Origin: an uncultured Alphaproteobacteria bacterium
GTDB taxonomy: Bacteria > Pseudomonadota > Alphaproteobacteria > HIMB59 > GCA-002718135
DNA length: 64,000 nucleotides
Assembly (NCBI GenBank): GCA_902573325.1
Contig: CACGJH010000001.1
Span: 1-64,000 of the forward strand
Direction of reading: 5' to 3'
Below the pieces are notes generated by a model that did no database searches, was not told the DNA's origin, and saw only the letters and a list, made by a program, of their open reading frames with translations. Positions 16,735-26,037 of this stretch are shown here, one piece after another. Every line of letters starts with the position of its first letter. Positions within the stretch are counted from its first letter, which is position 1. A program made the translations under genes and the position numbers.

Positions 16735-16756
16735 TTGTAATAGAATTGTAACAAAA
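16735..16756 (+). promoter_or_regulatory. PHO box upstream of phoB
   Basis: Two 11-base repeats, TTGTAATAGAA and TTGTAACAAAA, lie immediately after the phoU stop and 19 bases before the phoB ATG. They match the pstS site closely, which implies autoregulation of phoB. An AT-rich -10 candidate at about 16758-16763 would leave a leader of only a few bases. Confidence 0.78.
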
Positions 16757-16774
16757 ATTTAATAGTAGAGATTC

Positions 16775-17458
16775 ATGAAACTAAAAATGCTTATCGTCGA
16801 AGATGAAGAAGCATTACTAGATCTTCTTAAATTTAATTTTAATAAAGAAGGATATAAAATAGATACTGCAACGGACGGTGAAACTGCTTTAGAAAAAATA
16901 TTATATAAACCACCTGACATAATTATTCTTGATTGGATGTTACCTAAACTATCAGGAATTGAACTTTGTAGAAGAATTAGAAAAAATAAAGAACATAAGA
17001 ATATTCCTATCATAATGTTAACAGCAAAAGGTGAAGAAGAAGATAAACTTCGCGGCTTAGAAACTGGAGCAGATGATTACATAACAAAACCCTTTTCGGT
17101 TAACGAATTAGTGGCAAGAGTAAAAGCTGTTCTTCGACGAATAAGACCAATATTTGTAGATGAAGTTTTAACTTATAAAGGAATAGTAATTGATCTTGTA
17201 TCTCACTCGGCATCACGAGATGGAGAAACTCTTCATCTTGGTCCAACAGAATTTAATTTATTAGCTTTCTTCATGGAAAATATTGGTCGTGTCTTTAGCC
17301 GTGAACAATTACTAAATCATGTTTGGAAAAATGATGCCTATGTAGAACCTCGAACAGTTGATGTTCATATAAGAAGACTGCGAAAGGCCATTAATAATGA
17401 CGTAAAAGAAGATTTTATAAGAACCGTGAGATCAGCAGGATATTGTTTTGGCTCGTAA
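16775..17458 (+). CDS. phoB: Phosphate regulon response regulator PhoB
   Basis: A 227-residue OmpR-type regulator. The receiver domain has acidic residues E9-D10, phospho-acceptor D53 in LDWMLP and the K of ITKPFS. A winged-helix DNA-binding domain follows (HLGPTEFNLLAFFMEN, then EPRTVDVHIRRLRKAI). It closely resembles PhoB and is the likely reader of the tandem 11-mers in this island. Its own box lies 19 bases upstream. Separation from phoR by the whole pst operon is usual in alphaproteobacteria. Confidence 0.97.
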   Translation: MKLKMLIVEDEEALLDLLKFNFNKEGYKIDTATDGETALEKILYKPPDIIILDWMLPKLSGIELCRRIRKNKEHKNIPIIMLTAKGEEEDKLRGLETGADDYITKPFSVNELVARVKAVLRRIRPIFVDEVLTYKGIVIDLVSHSASRDGETLHLGPTEFNLLAFFMENIGRVFSREQLLNHVWKNDAYVEPRTVDVHIRRLRKAINNDVKEDFIRTVRSAGYCFGS

Positions 17459-17512
17459 TTAAGCCATAAATTTCACTTATACAAATCACTTACCAAACTA
17501 TAAAACCACCAT

Positions 17513-19060
17513 ATGAAGAGTCTTTTTAGATCATTCTTTACCGTCAGCTTCTATACATTTTTAAGTCGAGTATTAGGTTTTATCCGAGATATATTAATAG
17601 CAAGATATCTTGGATCGACAGTCATTGCTGACGCATTCTTCGTAGCATTTCGTATTCCTAATTTCTTTCGCCGCGTCCTAGCAGAAGGAGCATACAGTGC
17701 TGCATTAATCCCTGTTTTCTCTGGTGTTGTTCTTAATCCAAAAGATGAACGTGAGGCTTCTGATTTTGTTGAAAACACAACCTCCATGTTACTATTTGCT
17801 ACGGTCGTTTTAACGATTATTTTCTTCTTTGGGATGCCTTATATCATTCAAGTTTTAGCACCAGGTTTTACCGATAATAAAGAAGCCTATGAACTTGCCG
17901 TGCACTTTGGAAAAATAATTTTCCCTTATATTATTTTTATATCCTTAGCTGCTCACTTTGCTTCAATTAATAATGTTCATGAACGTTTCGCCGCTGGTGC
18001 ATTTGCTCCTGCGATTTTGAATATAAGTTTTATCCTGTCATTATTCTTTTTAACACCTTTTGTAACTACTGCAGGTCACGCATTATCGTATGGCGTATTA
18101 ATAGGAGGAGTTTTACAATTTTTATATTTATACAGAGCGGTTTTAAATTTTTATCGACCACGTATTATCCTTCCAGTTTTAAATGAAAAATTAAAAAAGT
18201 TTTTCAAATTATTTTTACCGGGTGTTGTTGGCTCAGGTGTTATTCAATTAAATATTGTTATTGGAACTATTATCGCTTCTTTTTTACCCGTTGGTGCAAT
18301 CAGTCATATTTATTATGCGGATCGTCTAAACCAATTACCACTTGCCATCTTTGGAATAGCACTTGGCATAGTTCTTTTACCAAGTTTATCAAAAGCAATT
18401 AAACAATCAGATCTAGAAACAACAAATAATATTCAAAATAGATCTATTGAATTTTCGTTATTAATTTCTTTACCATCGGCCATAGGATTATTTATTTTAG
18501 CTGAACCTATTATCCATATTTTATTTGAACGTGGTGCATTTGTACCAGGAGATACTTTTTATACTGCTAAAGTATTAAGTTACTTTGCTTTAGGTCTACC
18601 TGCTTACATTATAATTAAAGTTTTAGTTTCTTGTTTCTTTGCAAGAGAAGATACTAAAACACCACTATACATATCCATTGTCAGTGTGATTACTAACGTT
18701 ATCTTATCGCTACTTTTAATTGGATCAATGAGAGAAATGGGCATTGCTGTTGCAACAGCAATTAGTGCATGGGTAAATGCATTATTATTGTACGTCTTTT
18801 TAGCTATTAGGAGTCATATTAAGTTTGATGATCTTTTAGTAAGGAATTCCATCAAAATTTTACTAAGTTCATTTCTATTATTTGTAGGAATCTCTGTATT
18901 AAATGGAGTATTCTTTACAAATATTAGTAGTAATTCAGTGTTATTAAACTCGGCACTTTTACTTCTGATGATCTTTTTAGCTATAATTATTTATTTTGGA
19001 TTAGTAATTATGTTAAAAGTCCTATCGGTAAATCAATTAAGAGAATATTTAAAAAAATAA
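17513..19060 (+). CDS. murJ: Lipid II flippase MurJ
   Basis: A 515-residue MviN/MurJ membrane protein with about 14 hydrophobic helices. The N-terminus ([17 protein letters not shown], then [10 protein letters not shown] and [14 protein letters not shown]) carries the conserved arginines of the MurJ central cavity. It flips lipid-linked peptidoglycan precursor to the periplasm. It is transcribed after phoB across a 54-base gap with no hairpin, and ends 1 base before trpS. In many proteobacteria murJ and trpS are neighbours. Confidence 0.96.
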   Translation: MKSLFRSFFTVSFYTFLSRVLGFIRDILIARYLGSTVIADAFFVAFRIPNFFRRVLAEGAYSAALIPVFSGVVLNPKDEREASDFVENTTSMLLFATVVLTIIFFFGMPYIIQVLAPGFTDNKEAYELAVHFGKIIFPYIIFISLAAHFASINNVHERFAAGAFAPAILNISFILSLFFLTPFVTTAGHALSYGVLIGGVLQFLYLYRAVLNFYRPRIILPVLNEKLKKFFKLFLPGVVGSGVIQLNIVIGTIIASFLPVGAISHIYYADRLNQLPLAIFGIALGIVLLPSLSKAIKQSDLETTNNIQNRSIEFSLLISLPSAIGLFILAEPIIHILFERGAFVPGDTFYTAKVLSYFALGLPAYIIIKVLVSCFFAREDTKTPLYISIVSVITNVILSLLLIGSMREMGIAVATAISAWVNALLLYVFLAIRSHIKFDDLLVRNSIKILLSSFLLFVGISVLNGVFFTNISSNSVLLNSALLLLMIFLAIIIYFGLVIMLKVLSVNQLREYLKK

Positions 19061-19061
19061 T

Positions 19062-20069
19062 ATGGAAAAACCAACAAAAAGAATACTATCTGGTGTGCAA
19101 CCATCAGGTGATCTTCATTTAGGAAATTATCTTGGTGCCATCAAAAATTTTGTAAGTCTTCAAAAAGAATACGAATGTTTTTTTTGTGTTGTTGATTTAC
19201 ATGCTATTACCGTTTGGCAAGATCCAAAAGTTTTAGCAAATAAAACACGAGAAGTAACTGCAGCTTTTATCGCCTCTGGCATTGATCCAAAAAAAAATAA
19301 TATTTTTGTTCAATCACAAGTTCCTCAACATGCACAGCTCGGATGGCTGTTCAATTGTGTTGCGAGGATGGGATGGTTAAATCGTATGACGCAATTTAAA
19401 GATAAGGCAGGAAAAAATAGTGAAAATGTTTCAGTTGGTTTATTTTCTTATCCAACATTAATGGCAGCAGATATTTTGATTTATTTAGCAACGCACGTTC
19501 CTGTAGGCGATGATCAAAAACAACATTTGGAGTTAACAAGAGATATCGCACAAAAATTTAATAATGATTTTAAGACAGATTTTTTTCCTATTCCTGAACC
19601 ATTAATTTTAGGTGAGGCTACAAGAGTGATGAGTCTTCGTGATGGGTCAAAAAAAATGAGTAAATCAGATCCTTCTGATTATTCGAGAATCATGTTAACC
19701 GATACGGCAGAAAATATTACACAAAAAATTAAAAAGGCAAAAACAGACCCTGAACCATTACCACAAGATAAAACTGGTTTAGAAAAGAGACCGGAGGCAG
19801 AAAACCTAATCTCAATATTTGCTTCTTTGCAAGACACATCTATTGAAAGTGTTATTAAAGATTATGCAGGTAAAGAATTCTCCATCTTTAAAAAAGATTT
19901 GGCAGATTTATCCGTATCAAAATTAGAGCCAATTACGAGTGAGATGAATAAACTTATGAGTGATGTTTCTTATATCGATTCTATTTTAAATCAGGGTAAA
20001 GAGAACGCTATAGCAGTAGCAGAACCTGTTTTGCAAAAAACTAAAGAAATTATTGGTTTTTTATCCTAA
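19062..20069 (+). CDS. trpS: Tryptophanyl-tRNA synthetase
   Basis: A 335-residue class I synthetase. The HIGH-type motif appears as [13 protein letters not shown] (14-26) and the KMSKS loop as [10 protein letters not shown] near residue 197. The [11 protein letters not shown] segment is the TrpRS specificity region. It charges tRNA-Trp with tryptophan. It directly follows murJ. The 67-base gap downstream has a T-run but no clear hairpin. Confidence 0.97.
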   Translation: MEKPTKRILSGVQPSGDLHLGNYLGAIKNFVSLQKEYECFFCVVDLHAITVWQDPKVLANKTREVTAAFIASGIDPKKNNIFVQSQVPQHAQLGWLFNCVARMGWLNRMTQFKDKAGKNSENVSVGLFSYPTLMAADILIYLATHVPVGDDQKQHLELTRDIAQKFNNDFKTDFFPIPEPLILGEATRVMSLRDGSKKMSKSDPSDYSRIMLTDTAENITQKIKKAKTDPEPLPQDKTGLEKRPEAENLISIFASLQDTSIESVIKDYAGKEFSIFKKDLADLSVSKLEPITSEMNKLMSDVSYIDSILNQGKENAIAVAEPVLQKTKEIIGFLS

Positions 20070-20142
20070 AAATTCCCCAAATTTTAAATTTTTTTTTAGA
20101 AAATTCATACTAAAGACATATTAATAACTATATATAGTGCAT

Positions 20143-20706
20143 ATGTTTATACAAACTGAACAAACTCCCAATCCACAAACATTAAAATTTCTACCTGGTA
20201 AGGTTGTAATGGATGATGGAACAGCCTTTTTCCAAAATGTTGGTGAAGCTGCTGACTCACCATTTGCAAAACGCTTATTTGATGTCGATGGAGTTGAAGG
20301 AGTGTTTTTTGGAAGTGATTTTATTACTATTACTAAAAATCAATCTTTAGATTGGCAAGTTATGAAACCATTGATCTTAGGCTCAATAATGGACCATTAT
20401 AATTCTGGAGATACAACAATTAATATTAGTAAAAAAGGCGAGGATAAATCATTAGAGATTGATGAAAACGATACCGATATTGTAAAACAAATTAAAGAAT
20501 TATTGGATACACGAGTAAGACCTGCTGTTGCGATGGATGGTGGTGATATTATTTACGATAGTTTTAAGGATGGTGTTGTATATCTCCACATGCAAGGTGC
20601 ATGTTCAGGATGTCCAAGTTCAACTGCTACTTTAAAAATGGGTATTGAAAATATGTTAAAGCACTATGTTCCAGAAGTTCAAGAAGTAAGGCCTATTGAT
20701 GGATAG
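20143..20706 (+). CDS. NfuA/NifU-like Fe-S cluster scaffold protein
   Basis: The N-terminal Nfu_N domain (MFIQTEQTPNPQTLKFLPG) is followed by a C-terminal NifU-like domain with the cluster-binding CxxC in GACSGCPSS near residue 155. I start at the ATG at 20143 because the family begins MFIQTE; an in-frame GTG two codons upstream (20137) is less likely. The protein of about 187 residues delivers Fe-S clusters to targets. MiaB, an Fe-S enzyme, is encoded nearby at 23789. Confidence 0.95.
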   Translation: MFIQTEQTPNPQTLKFLPGKVVMDDGTAFFQNVGEAADSPFAKRLFDVDGVEGVFFGSDFITITKNQSLDWQVMKPLILGSIMDHYNSGDTTINISKKGEDKSLEIDENDTDIVKQIKELLDTRVRPAVAMDGGDIIYDSFKDGVVYLHMQGACSGCPSSTATLKMGIENMLKHYVPEVQEVRPIDG

Positions 20707-21679
20707 ACTGTACAATTTTTTTTGCTTTCCTTTATTACTACTTGGATTAATTTTTATAAGTAATGGCTTTGTTGGGTTTGTAGAAAATAACAATGTTGAT
20801 ACTCAGAACAACATTCAATCTGCAAATCAAATTAACAAATTATATTCTGAAAAAGAAATTATACTATCTGAAAAAGAAATTACTCTTAAAGGCCCTCCTA
20901 TTGCAGAAATAGTGAACGAAAAATTAATTGTAAAAATAAGAATAAAACCTATCAATCCTATAATTACTTCAAAGATTGAAGAGCAGAACAAACCTAGTAT
21001 ACAGTTAACACTATCAGATAAAGATTTTGATTACCTTGATTCAAATAAAAAAGAATTCGTAAAAACTGTTTTACCAATAATTATTAATGAAAATCAAAAT
21101 ATTTTAATGATTAGAAGTTTCGTTAATGAACTTAAAGGTAAGTTAGAAACATTTAGAACTCTCAATAATAATGAAATAAGAAAACTTAATGACATTGCTA
21201 AAAAGTACAATATTAAGTATCAAAACAAACACAAATTAGATTTAGTTGACGAAATACTTTCAAACGTTGATGTAATACCTAATTCAATAGTATTAGCTCA
21301 AGCAGCAATTGAAAGCGGATGGGGTAAGTCTAGATTTGCAAAAGAATATAACGCACTTTTTGGGGAATACACTTATGATGACTCGGAAGGTGTTATCCCA
21401 CTTGAAAGAGAAAATGGTGATACTCATCTAATCAAATCATTTAGCTCATATAGTAACAGTGTTGAATCATATTTTGATAATATTAACTCTCATTATGCAT
21501 ATGAAGATTTTCGTGATATCAGAAATGTTATGAGAAAAAGAAATAATTTTTCCAATGTTAACTTACTTGTTAATAAATTAAGCACTTACGCAGAAGATGA
21601 AAATTATATTAAAACAATAAGACAAGTTATTAAAACTAATAACTTTGCTATCTTTGATCAAAAAACTATTTCTTATTAA
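20699..21679 (+). CDS. Bax-like glucosaminidase-domain protein
   Basis: The protein has about 326 residues. An N-terminal hydrophobic segment (FFCFPLLLLGLIFISNG) acts as signal anchor, followed by a low-complexity linker containing a doubled SEKEI motif. A C-terminal glucosaminidase domain (PF01832 type) has ILAQAAIESGWGKSRFAKEYNALFG near 197-221; the Glu in AIES is the expected catalytic acid. It resembles E. coli Bax, a peptidoglycan hydrolase. The ATG at 20699 overlaps the end of nfuA by 8 bases; a TTG one codon earlier is possible. It converges with the deacetylase gene with no gap. Confidence 0.85.
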   Translation: MDRLYNFFCFPLLLLGLIFISNGFVGFVENNNVDTQNNIQSANQINKLYSEKEIILSEKEITLKGPPIAEIVNEKLIVKIRIKPINPIITSKIEEQNKPSIQLTLSDKDFDYLDSNKKEFVKTVLPIIINENQNILMIRSFVNELKGKLETFRTLNNNEIRKLNDIAKKYNIKYQNKHKLDLVDEILSNVDVIPNSIVLAQAAIESGWGKSRFAKEYNALFGEYTYDDSEGVIPLERENGDTHLIKSFSSYSNSVESYFDNINSHYAYEDFRDIRNVMRKRNNFSNVNLLVNKLSTYAEDENYIKTIRQVIKTNNFAIFDQKTISY

Positions 21680-22708
21680 TTAAAAATAAAATTGGTGACC
21701 AAACCATCTCCAATTTCCTTCACCATCTTTAACAGTACAATTCATTCTAGATCTTCCAGGTGATAATTCTCGTGAAAGTCTTATTTCAATTCTTTCATTA
21801 AATTTATAAATTTCTCTATCTACCTGACCTTTGCTATCAAATATAAAACAATCTAGAGATTTAACTTTTTTATCATCGAGAAGAGAGAAACCTATGAACG
21901 GTGGGTTTTGTTTAATAGTTGGATTTTGAGGTATAAAATCATAAACCCCTAATCCTTTTGATGAAGCAGCAAATTTTACTCTATCTATTTCACCATATCT
22001 TTCATTTAAAGAAAACCTAGGCAGATAATACATGTTAGAAGTTTCATTAATTATTCCGGAATGCTGACCAAAAGCAACTTTAAATTTAAATTCTTTGACT
22101 AATTCAATTATTTCATCTGTTGTCTCACCATAAGGAAAAGCAAATAAAGTAGGTATTTGACCAAGTTCTTTAAGAAAAATTTTATTAGATGTTTCTATTT
22201 CATTTCTTACTTCTTCAATACTAATATCTGGCATGTGAGCATGTGTATGCGAGTGTGCACCAATAATTACACCTTCTTCTTTAAGTTTTCTTATTTGATC
22301 CCAGTTAATATATTTTTTATTATTTGAAATAGTCCCTGTTGTTACAAATAACGTTACGGGGATATTATTTTTTTTAAATAAAGGCCATCCAACTTCTAGA
22401 AAAGACTTATCAGCATCATCAACGCTTATACCAATAGTGTTTTCTGGAAGATCTCCATCATTAAGAATTGTATCAATAATAAAATCCAATGATTTAATCG
22501 TATATTTTTCTTTGGTCAGTTCTTCAATATGACTATTAAGTTGATCAATTGTAACACTTGTTGAAGGATATTTTGAAACCCCAAATTTATGATACATAAA
22601 TACAGTAGCTGAATTTTTTACCTCATTTGCAAAAGTTCCAGTTACTAATAAAAAAGTTAAAGAAATACTTTTTAAAAATAGTAATAGAATGTAGTTATGT
22701 AATTTCAT
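21680..22708 (-). CDS. Secreted polysaccharide deacetylase family protein
   Basis: A 342-residue NodB-homology protein. A signal peptide (residues 1-27, cleavage near TFA-NE) precedes the catalytic motifs: SVDDAD with D97-D98 in place of TFDDG, the metal-binding HSHTHAH at 152-158, and FAFPYGE near 203. The ~80-residue C-terminal tail is not part of the usual domain. It should remove acetyl groups from a cell-surface glycan. Its start codon directly abuts the divergent tsaB start (CATATG at 22706-22711), so the pair has no intergenic space. Confidence 0.9.
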   Translation of the reverse strand: MKLHNYILLLFLKSISLTFLLVTGTFANEVKNSATVFMYHKFGVSKYPSTSVTIDQLNSHIEELTKEKYTIKSLDFIIDTILNDGDLPENTIGISVDDADKSFLEVGWPLFKKNNIPVTLFVTTGTISNNKKYINWDQIRKLKEEGVIIGAHSHTHAHMPDISIEEVRNEIETSNKIFLKELGQIPTLFAFPYGETTDEIIELVKEFKFKVAFGQHSGIINETSNMYYLPRFSLNERYGEIDRVKFAASSKGLGVYDFIPQNPTIKQNPPFIGFSLLDDKKVKSLDCFIFDSKGQVDREIYKFNERIEIRLSRELSPGRSRMNCTVKDGEGNWRWFGHQFYF

Positions 22709-23320
22709 ATGTTATTGTTTCTAGATATTATATCACCAATACCAGAGTTTTGTGTAATTGATGACAACAAAGTAATATTAAAGGAGAAAATTATTCAAAA
22801 TGAAACAGATAGGTTAAGTGATAATATAATACATTCCTATATAGGAATAGATAAGCGTTTAAATTTAACACAAAATCTTAAAAAAATTTCTACCACAATC
22901 GGCCCGGGATCGTATACAAGTTTAAGAGTTGGTTCAGCATTTATATCAGGCCTAATGATATCTCGTAAAATACCTTACTACCCACTATCAATTGAAGACA
23001 TTTTAAATTTTAATTCAAAAAAATCATCTAAAAACAATTTAGGAGTTTTTATAAAATCATCAAATAATCAGGAATTCTTATGTTATAAAAATGAAGATAA
23101 TGAAATGGAATATAATAAAATTGAAAATAATAAATACTCAATTCCAAAACATATCGAGCTAATTCTTTTTAATAAGACTGAAATTAATGAGAATAATAAA
23201 TTAGAACAAATTCAGTTTTCTTTTTTTGAAGAATTTTATAAAAATTATACTAATTTAACCTTTAAAAAAAATATTATTATTAAACCAATTTATATATCAA
23301 ATAATCAATTGCTAAATTGA
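22709..23320 (+). CDS. tsaB: tRNA t6A37 biosynthesis protein TsaB
   Basis: A 203-residue ASKHA-fold protein shorter than E. coli TsaB. The N-terminus MLLFLDIISP aligns with the family's LALDTS start, and the conserved IGPGSYTSLRVGSAF stands near 65-79. The second half is weakly conserved and lysine/asparagine-rich. TsaB dimerises with TsaD for N6-threonylcarbamoyl modification of ANN-decoding tRNAs. Its ATG touches the divergent deacetylase start, so there is no room for a leader of its own. rimI follows with a 4-base overlap, the common tsaB-rimI order. Confidence 0.85.
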   Translation: MLLFLDIISPIPEFCVIDDNKVILKEKIIQNETDRLSDNIIHSYIGIDKRLNLTQNLKKISTTIGPGSYTSLRVGSAFISGLMISRKIPYYPLSIEDILNFNSKKSSKNNLGVFIKSSNNQEFLCYKNEDNEMEYNKIENNKYSIPKHIELILFNKTEINENNKLEQIQFSFFEEFYKNYTNLTFKKNIIIKPIYISNNQLLN

Positions 23321-23796
23321 ACAATATTAATCTAATAAATAAAGATAAGTTATCTTCAATAATTAAGTTTATGGATGATAATAGTGATGAATACAGTTAT
23401 TTTAAAAATATAGGATGGAATTTAAAAAATATTGAAAGTCAATTTAATAAAGTTAATAATTATTCTCTTGGATATTTTAAAGCTAATCATCTAGTAGGGC
23501 TTTTAATTGGTGATGCAATTAAAAACGATAAAGATTATGACTTAGAATTACATATTTTATATGTATCAAAAGAACAAAGAAGAAAACAAATTGCGACAAA
23601 ATTATTAAATTATGCTGAAACAAATACAATCAAATTTTCACACATTTTCATTGAAGTTGCTGAAGATAATTTAGATGCAATAAGTTTTTATCAAAAAAAC
23701 AACTTTGTTTTTTTAAACTTTAGACATAACTATTATAGGTATAATGATAAAAATATTCATGCTAAATGCTTTATAAAAAAAATTAATCATGAGTGA
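23317..23796 (+). CDS. rimI: RimI-like GNAT N-acetyltransferase
   Basis: A 159-residue GNAT with the acetyl-CoA loop VSKEQRRKQIATKLL (near 88-102) and the NLDAISFYQKNNF motif typical of RimI. RimI acetylates the N-terminus of ribosomal protein S18. The start is TTG, overlapping the tsaB stop by 4 bases (TTGA). It overlaps miaB by 8 bases. Assignment rests on the motif plus position after tsaB. Confidence 0.85.
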   Translation: MNNINLINKDKLSSIIKFMDDNSDEYSYFKNIGWNLKNIESQFNKVNNYSLGYFKANHLVGLLIGDAIKNDKDYDLELHILYVSKEQRRKQIATKLLNYAETNTIKFSHIFIEVAEDNLDAISFYQKNNFVFLNFRHNYYRYNDKNIHAKCFIKKINHE

Positions 23797-25090
23797 TAAA
23801 TATATTTATATAAAATCGTATGGTTGTCAGATGAATGTATACGATAGTAATCGTATTAAAGATTTGTTTTCAAATAAAGGATATAAATTAACAGATGATA
23901 TTTCAAAGGCAGATTTAACTGTTTTGAATACTTGTCATATTAGAGAAAAGGCAGTTGAGAAAGTTTACTCTGATATTGGTAGAGTTAAAAAAATTAAAGA
24001 TAAAAAACAGAACATGAAATTAGTTATTGCTGGTTGTGTTGCGCAGGCCGAAGGTCTAGAAATAAAAAAAAGATCACCATCAGTTGATTATGTTGTAGGA
24101 CCTCAGTCTTATCATAAATTACCTGATATGATTGATAAAGTAGATGAAATTGAAAATAGTGAGTTTTTACAAAATGAAAAATTTAAAAACTTAATTTTCA
24201 ATTCTTCTAATTTATCATCTGAATTTTTATCTATTCAAGAAGGATGTGATAAATTCTGTTCTTTTTGTGTAGTTCCGTACACTAGAGGGCCTGAATTTTC
24301 CAGACCAGTTGATGAGATTTTGGAAGAGACAAAAAAATATGTTTCAAACGGAATCAAAGAAATAATTTTGCTAGGTCAAAATGTTAATGCCTATCATGGT
24401 ATAGCCTCTGACGGAAAATCAAAAGATTTAGCTTATTTGATTAACAAGATAGGTGAAATTGAAGAAATTAAAAGAATTAGATATATGACATCTCATCCAA
24501 TAGATATGAAAGATTCTCTAATAAACGCCCATGCCGATAATTCAAAACTTATGCCATTTCTTCATTTACCTATTCAATCTGGTTCAGATAAAATTTTAAA
24601 AAAAATGAACAGAAAACATACAGTTGATGATTATTTAAAAATTGTAGAAAAAATAAGAAGTGTTCGTCCAGATATTGCCCTTTCATCAGATTTTATTGTT
24701 GGCTTTCCAGATGAAACAGATAAAGATTTTGAAGATACAATGAAATTTATTGAAAAGGTTAATTTTGTTATTGCTTATTCATTCATTTATAGCCCAAGGC
24801 CAGGAACACCTGCTCAAAATAAAGATAATATTAGTATTTTAGATAAAAAAGCACGTTTAAGTGCATTGCAATCTTTGCTTACGCAACAACAAATAAATTT
24901 TAATAAGTCATTCGTTAATAAAGGCATGGAAGTATTATTTGAAAAAATTGGAAGACACAAAGATCAATTTATAGGACGTACAATTTATAACCAAAGTACA
25001 TTTGTTAATTCTAAAAAAGATTTATTAAATAAAATTATGAATGTTAAAATTATAAACTCAACTAATTTTGCTCTTGAATGTCAGATATAG
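23789..25090 (+). CDS. miaB: tRNA-2-methylthio-N6-dimethylallyladenosine synthase MiaB
   Basis: A 433-residue methylthiotransferase with three domains. The N-terminal UPF0004 domain has cysteines in SYGCQMN, NTCHIRE and AGCVAQ. The radical-SAM domain has EGCDKFCSFCVVPYTRG. A C-terminal TRAM domain follows. All six cysteines needed for the two 4Fe-4S clusters are present. It methylthiolates i6A37 of tRNAs. It is coupled to rimI (8-base overlap) and to the phoH-like gene (13-base overlap). Confidence 0.97.
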   Translation: MSDKYIYIKSYGCQMNVYDSNRIKDLFSNKGYKLTDDISKADLTVLNTCHIREKAVEKVYSDIGRVKKIKDKKQNMKLVIAGCVAQAEGLEIKKRSPSVDYVVGPQSYHKLPDMIDKVDEIENSEFLQNEKFKNLIFNSSNLSSEFLSIQEGCDKFCSFCVVPYTRGPEFSRPVDEILEETKKYVSNGIKEIILLGQNVNAYHGIASDGKSKDLAYLINKIGEIEEIKRIRYMTSHPIDMKDSLINAHADNSKLMPFLHLPIQSGSDKILKKMNRKHTVDDYLKIVEKIRSVRPDIALSSDFIVGFPDETDKDFEDTMKFIEKVNFVIAYSFIYSPRPGTPAQNKDNISILDKKARLSALQSLLTQQQINFNKSFVNKGMEVLFEKIGRHKDQFIGRTIYNQSTFVNSKKDLLNKIMNVKIINSTNFALECQI

Positions 25091-26037
25091 TAAACAAGAA
25101 CGAAAATCTTGAATTTGAATTAGATGATAATACAATCTTAAGTAATTTATTTGGTATTAATGATAGAAACCTATCTCTCATAGAAAAAATTAATCAAGTT
25201 AAAATTCAATATCGTGGAAACAAAATTAAAATATCAGGTAATAAAAAATCAATTTTTGAAACCAAGAAAACTATTCTTAATTTATTTAAAGAAGCACAAA
25301 ATGGTGCGGAAATAGATGAGGATAGAATTAGAGATAATAAAAGTTTAATATCTATGAATATTAAGACAGACAAACAGATGGATTTATTTATTCAAACCAA
25401 AAAAAGAAAAATTATACCAAGAACTGAAATACAAAATAAATATCTTCAATTACTAAATAATAAAAATATAACATTTGCTATTGGCCCTGCTGGAACAGGA
25501 AAGACTTACCTGGCTGTTGCTAAAGCAGTTTCAGCTCTTCAAGATGGCAGAGTAAATAAAATTATTTTATCCAGACCAGCTGTTGAAGCTGGTGAAAAAT
25601 TGGGTTTTCTTCCTGGAGATTTAAAAGAGAAAGTAGACCCTTTCTTAAGACCAATTTACGATGCTTTATATTCAATGTTACCTTATGAACAGGTAGAAAA
25701 AAAATTGCTTAACAACACAATAGAAATAGCACCTATTGCTTTTATGAGAGGAAGAACACTTGAGGATTGTTTTATAATTTTAGATGAAGCTCAAAATACA
25801 ACAAAAACACAAATGAAAATGTTTTTAACAAGATTAGGGAAAAATAGTCAAATGGTAGTTGTAGGAGATATTACCCAAATTGATCTTGTAAGTGAAAAAG
25901 ATTCAGGACTTAAAGATGCATTAAAAAAGTTAAACAAAGTAAATGATATAGGTTTTATTGAATTATCAGAAAAAGATGTTGTACGACATGAGTTAGTCAA
26001 AAAAATTATTAATGCATATGAAAAACATAAAAGTTGA
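25078..26037 (+). CDS. ybeZ: PhoH-family ATPase YbeZ
   Basis: A 319-residue PhoH-like P-loop ATPase with Walker A GPAGTGKTYLAV near 136 and Walker B FIILDEAQNTT near 230. The N-terminal ~110 residues are a KH-like region. Despite the historical name it sits in the miaB-ybeZ-ybeY-corC-lnt cluster and is expected to act in RNA or ribosome metabolism with YbeY. There is no PHO box near it, so I do not link it to the phosphate island. Its start is inside miaB and its end overlaps ybeY by 26 bases. Confidence 0.95.
   Translation: MSDIVNKNENLEFELDDNTILSNLFGINDRNLSLIEKINQVKIQYRGNKIKISGNKKSIFETKKTILNLFKEAQNGAEIDEDRIRDNKSLISMNIKTDKQMDLFIQTKKRKIIPRTEIQNKYLQLLNNKNITFAIGPAGTGKTYLAVAKAVSALQDGRVNKIILSRPAVEAGEKLGFLPGDLKEKVDPFLRPIYDALYSMLPYEQVEKKLLNNTIEIAPIAFMRGRTLEDCFIILDEAQNTTKTQMKMFLTRLGKNSQMVVVGDITQIDLVSEKDSGLKDALKKLNKVNDIGFIELSEKDVVRHELVKKIINAYEKHKS

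Noticed and set aside
20070-20142. Terminator after trpS
   Set aside because: There is a T-rich run, but no inverted repeat long enough to form a convincing stem.
25078-26037. phoH-like gene as part of the phosphate regulon
   Set aside because: It is the YbeZ member of the miaB-ybeZ-ybeY-lnt cluster with no PHO box; the name is historical.
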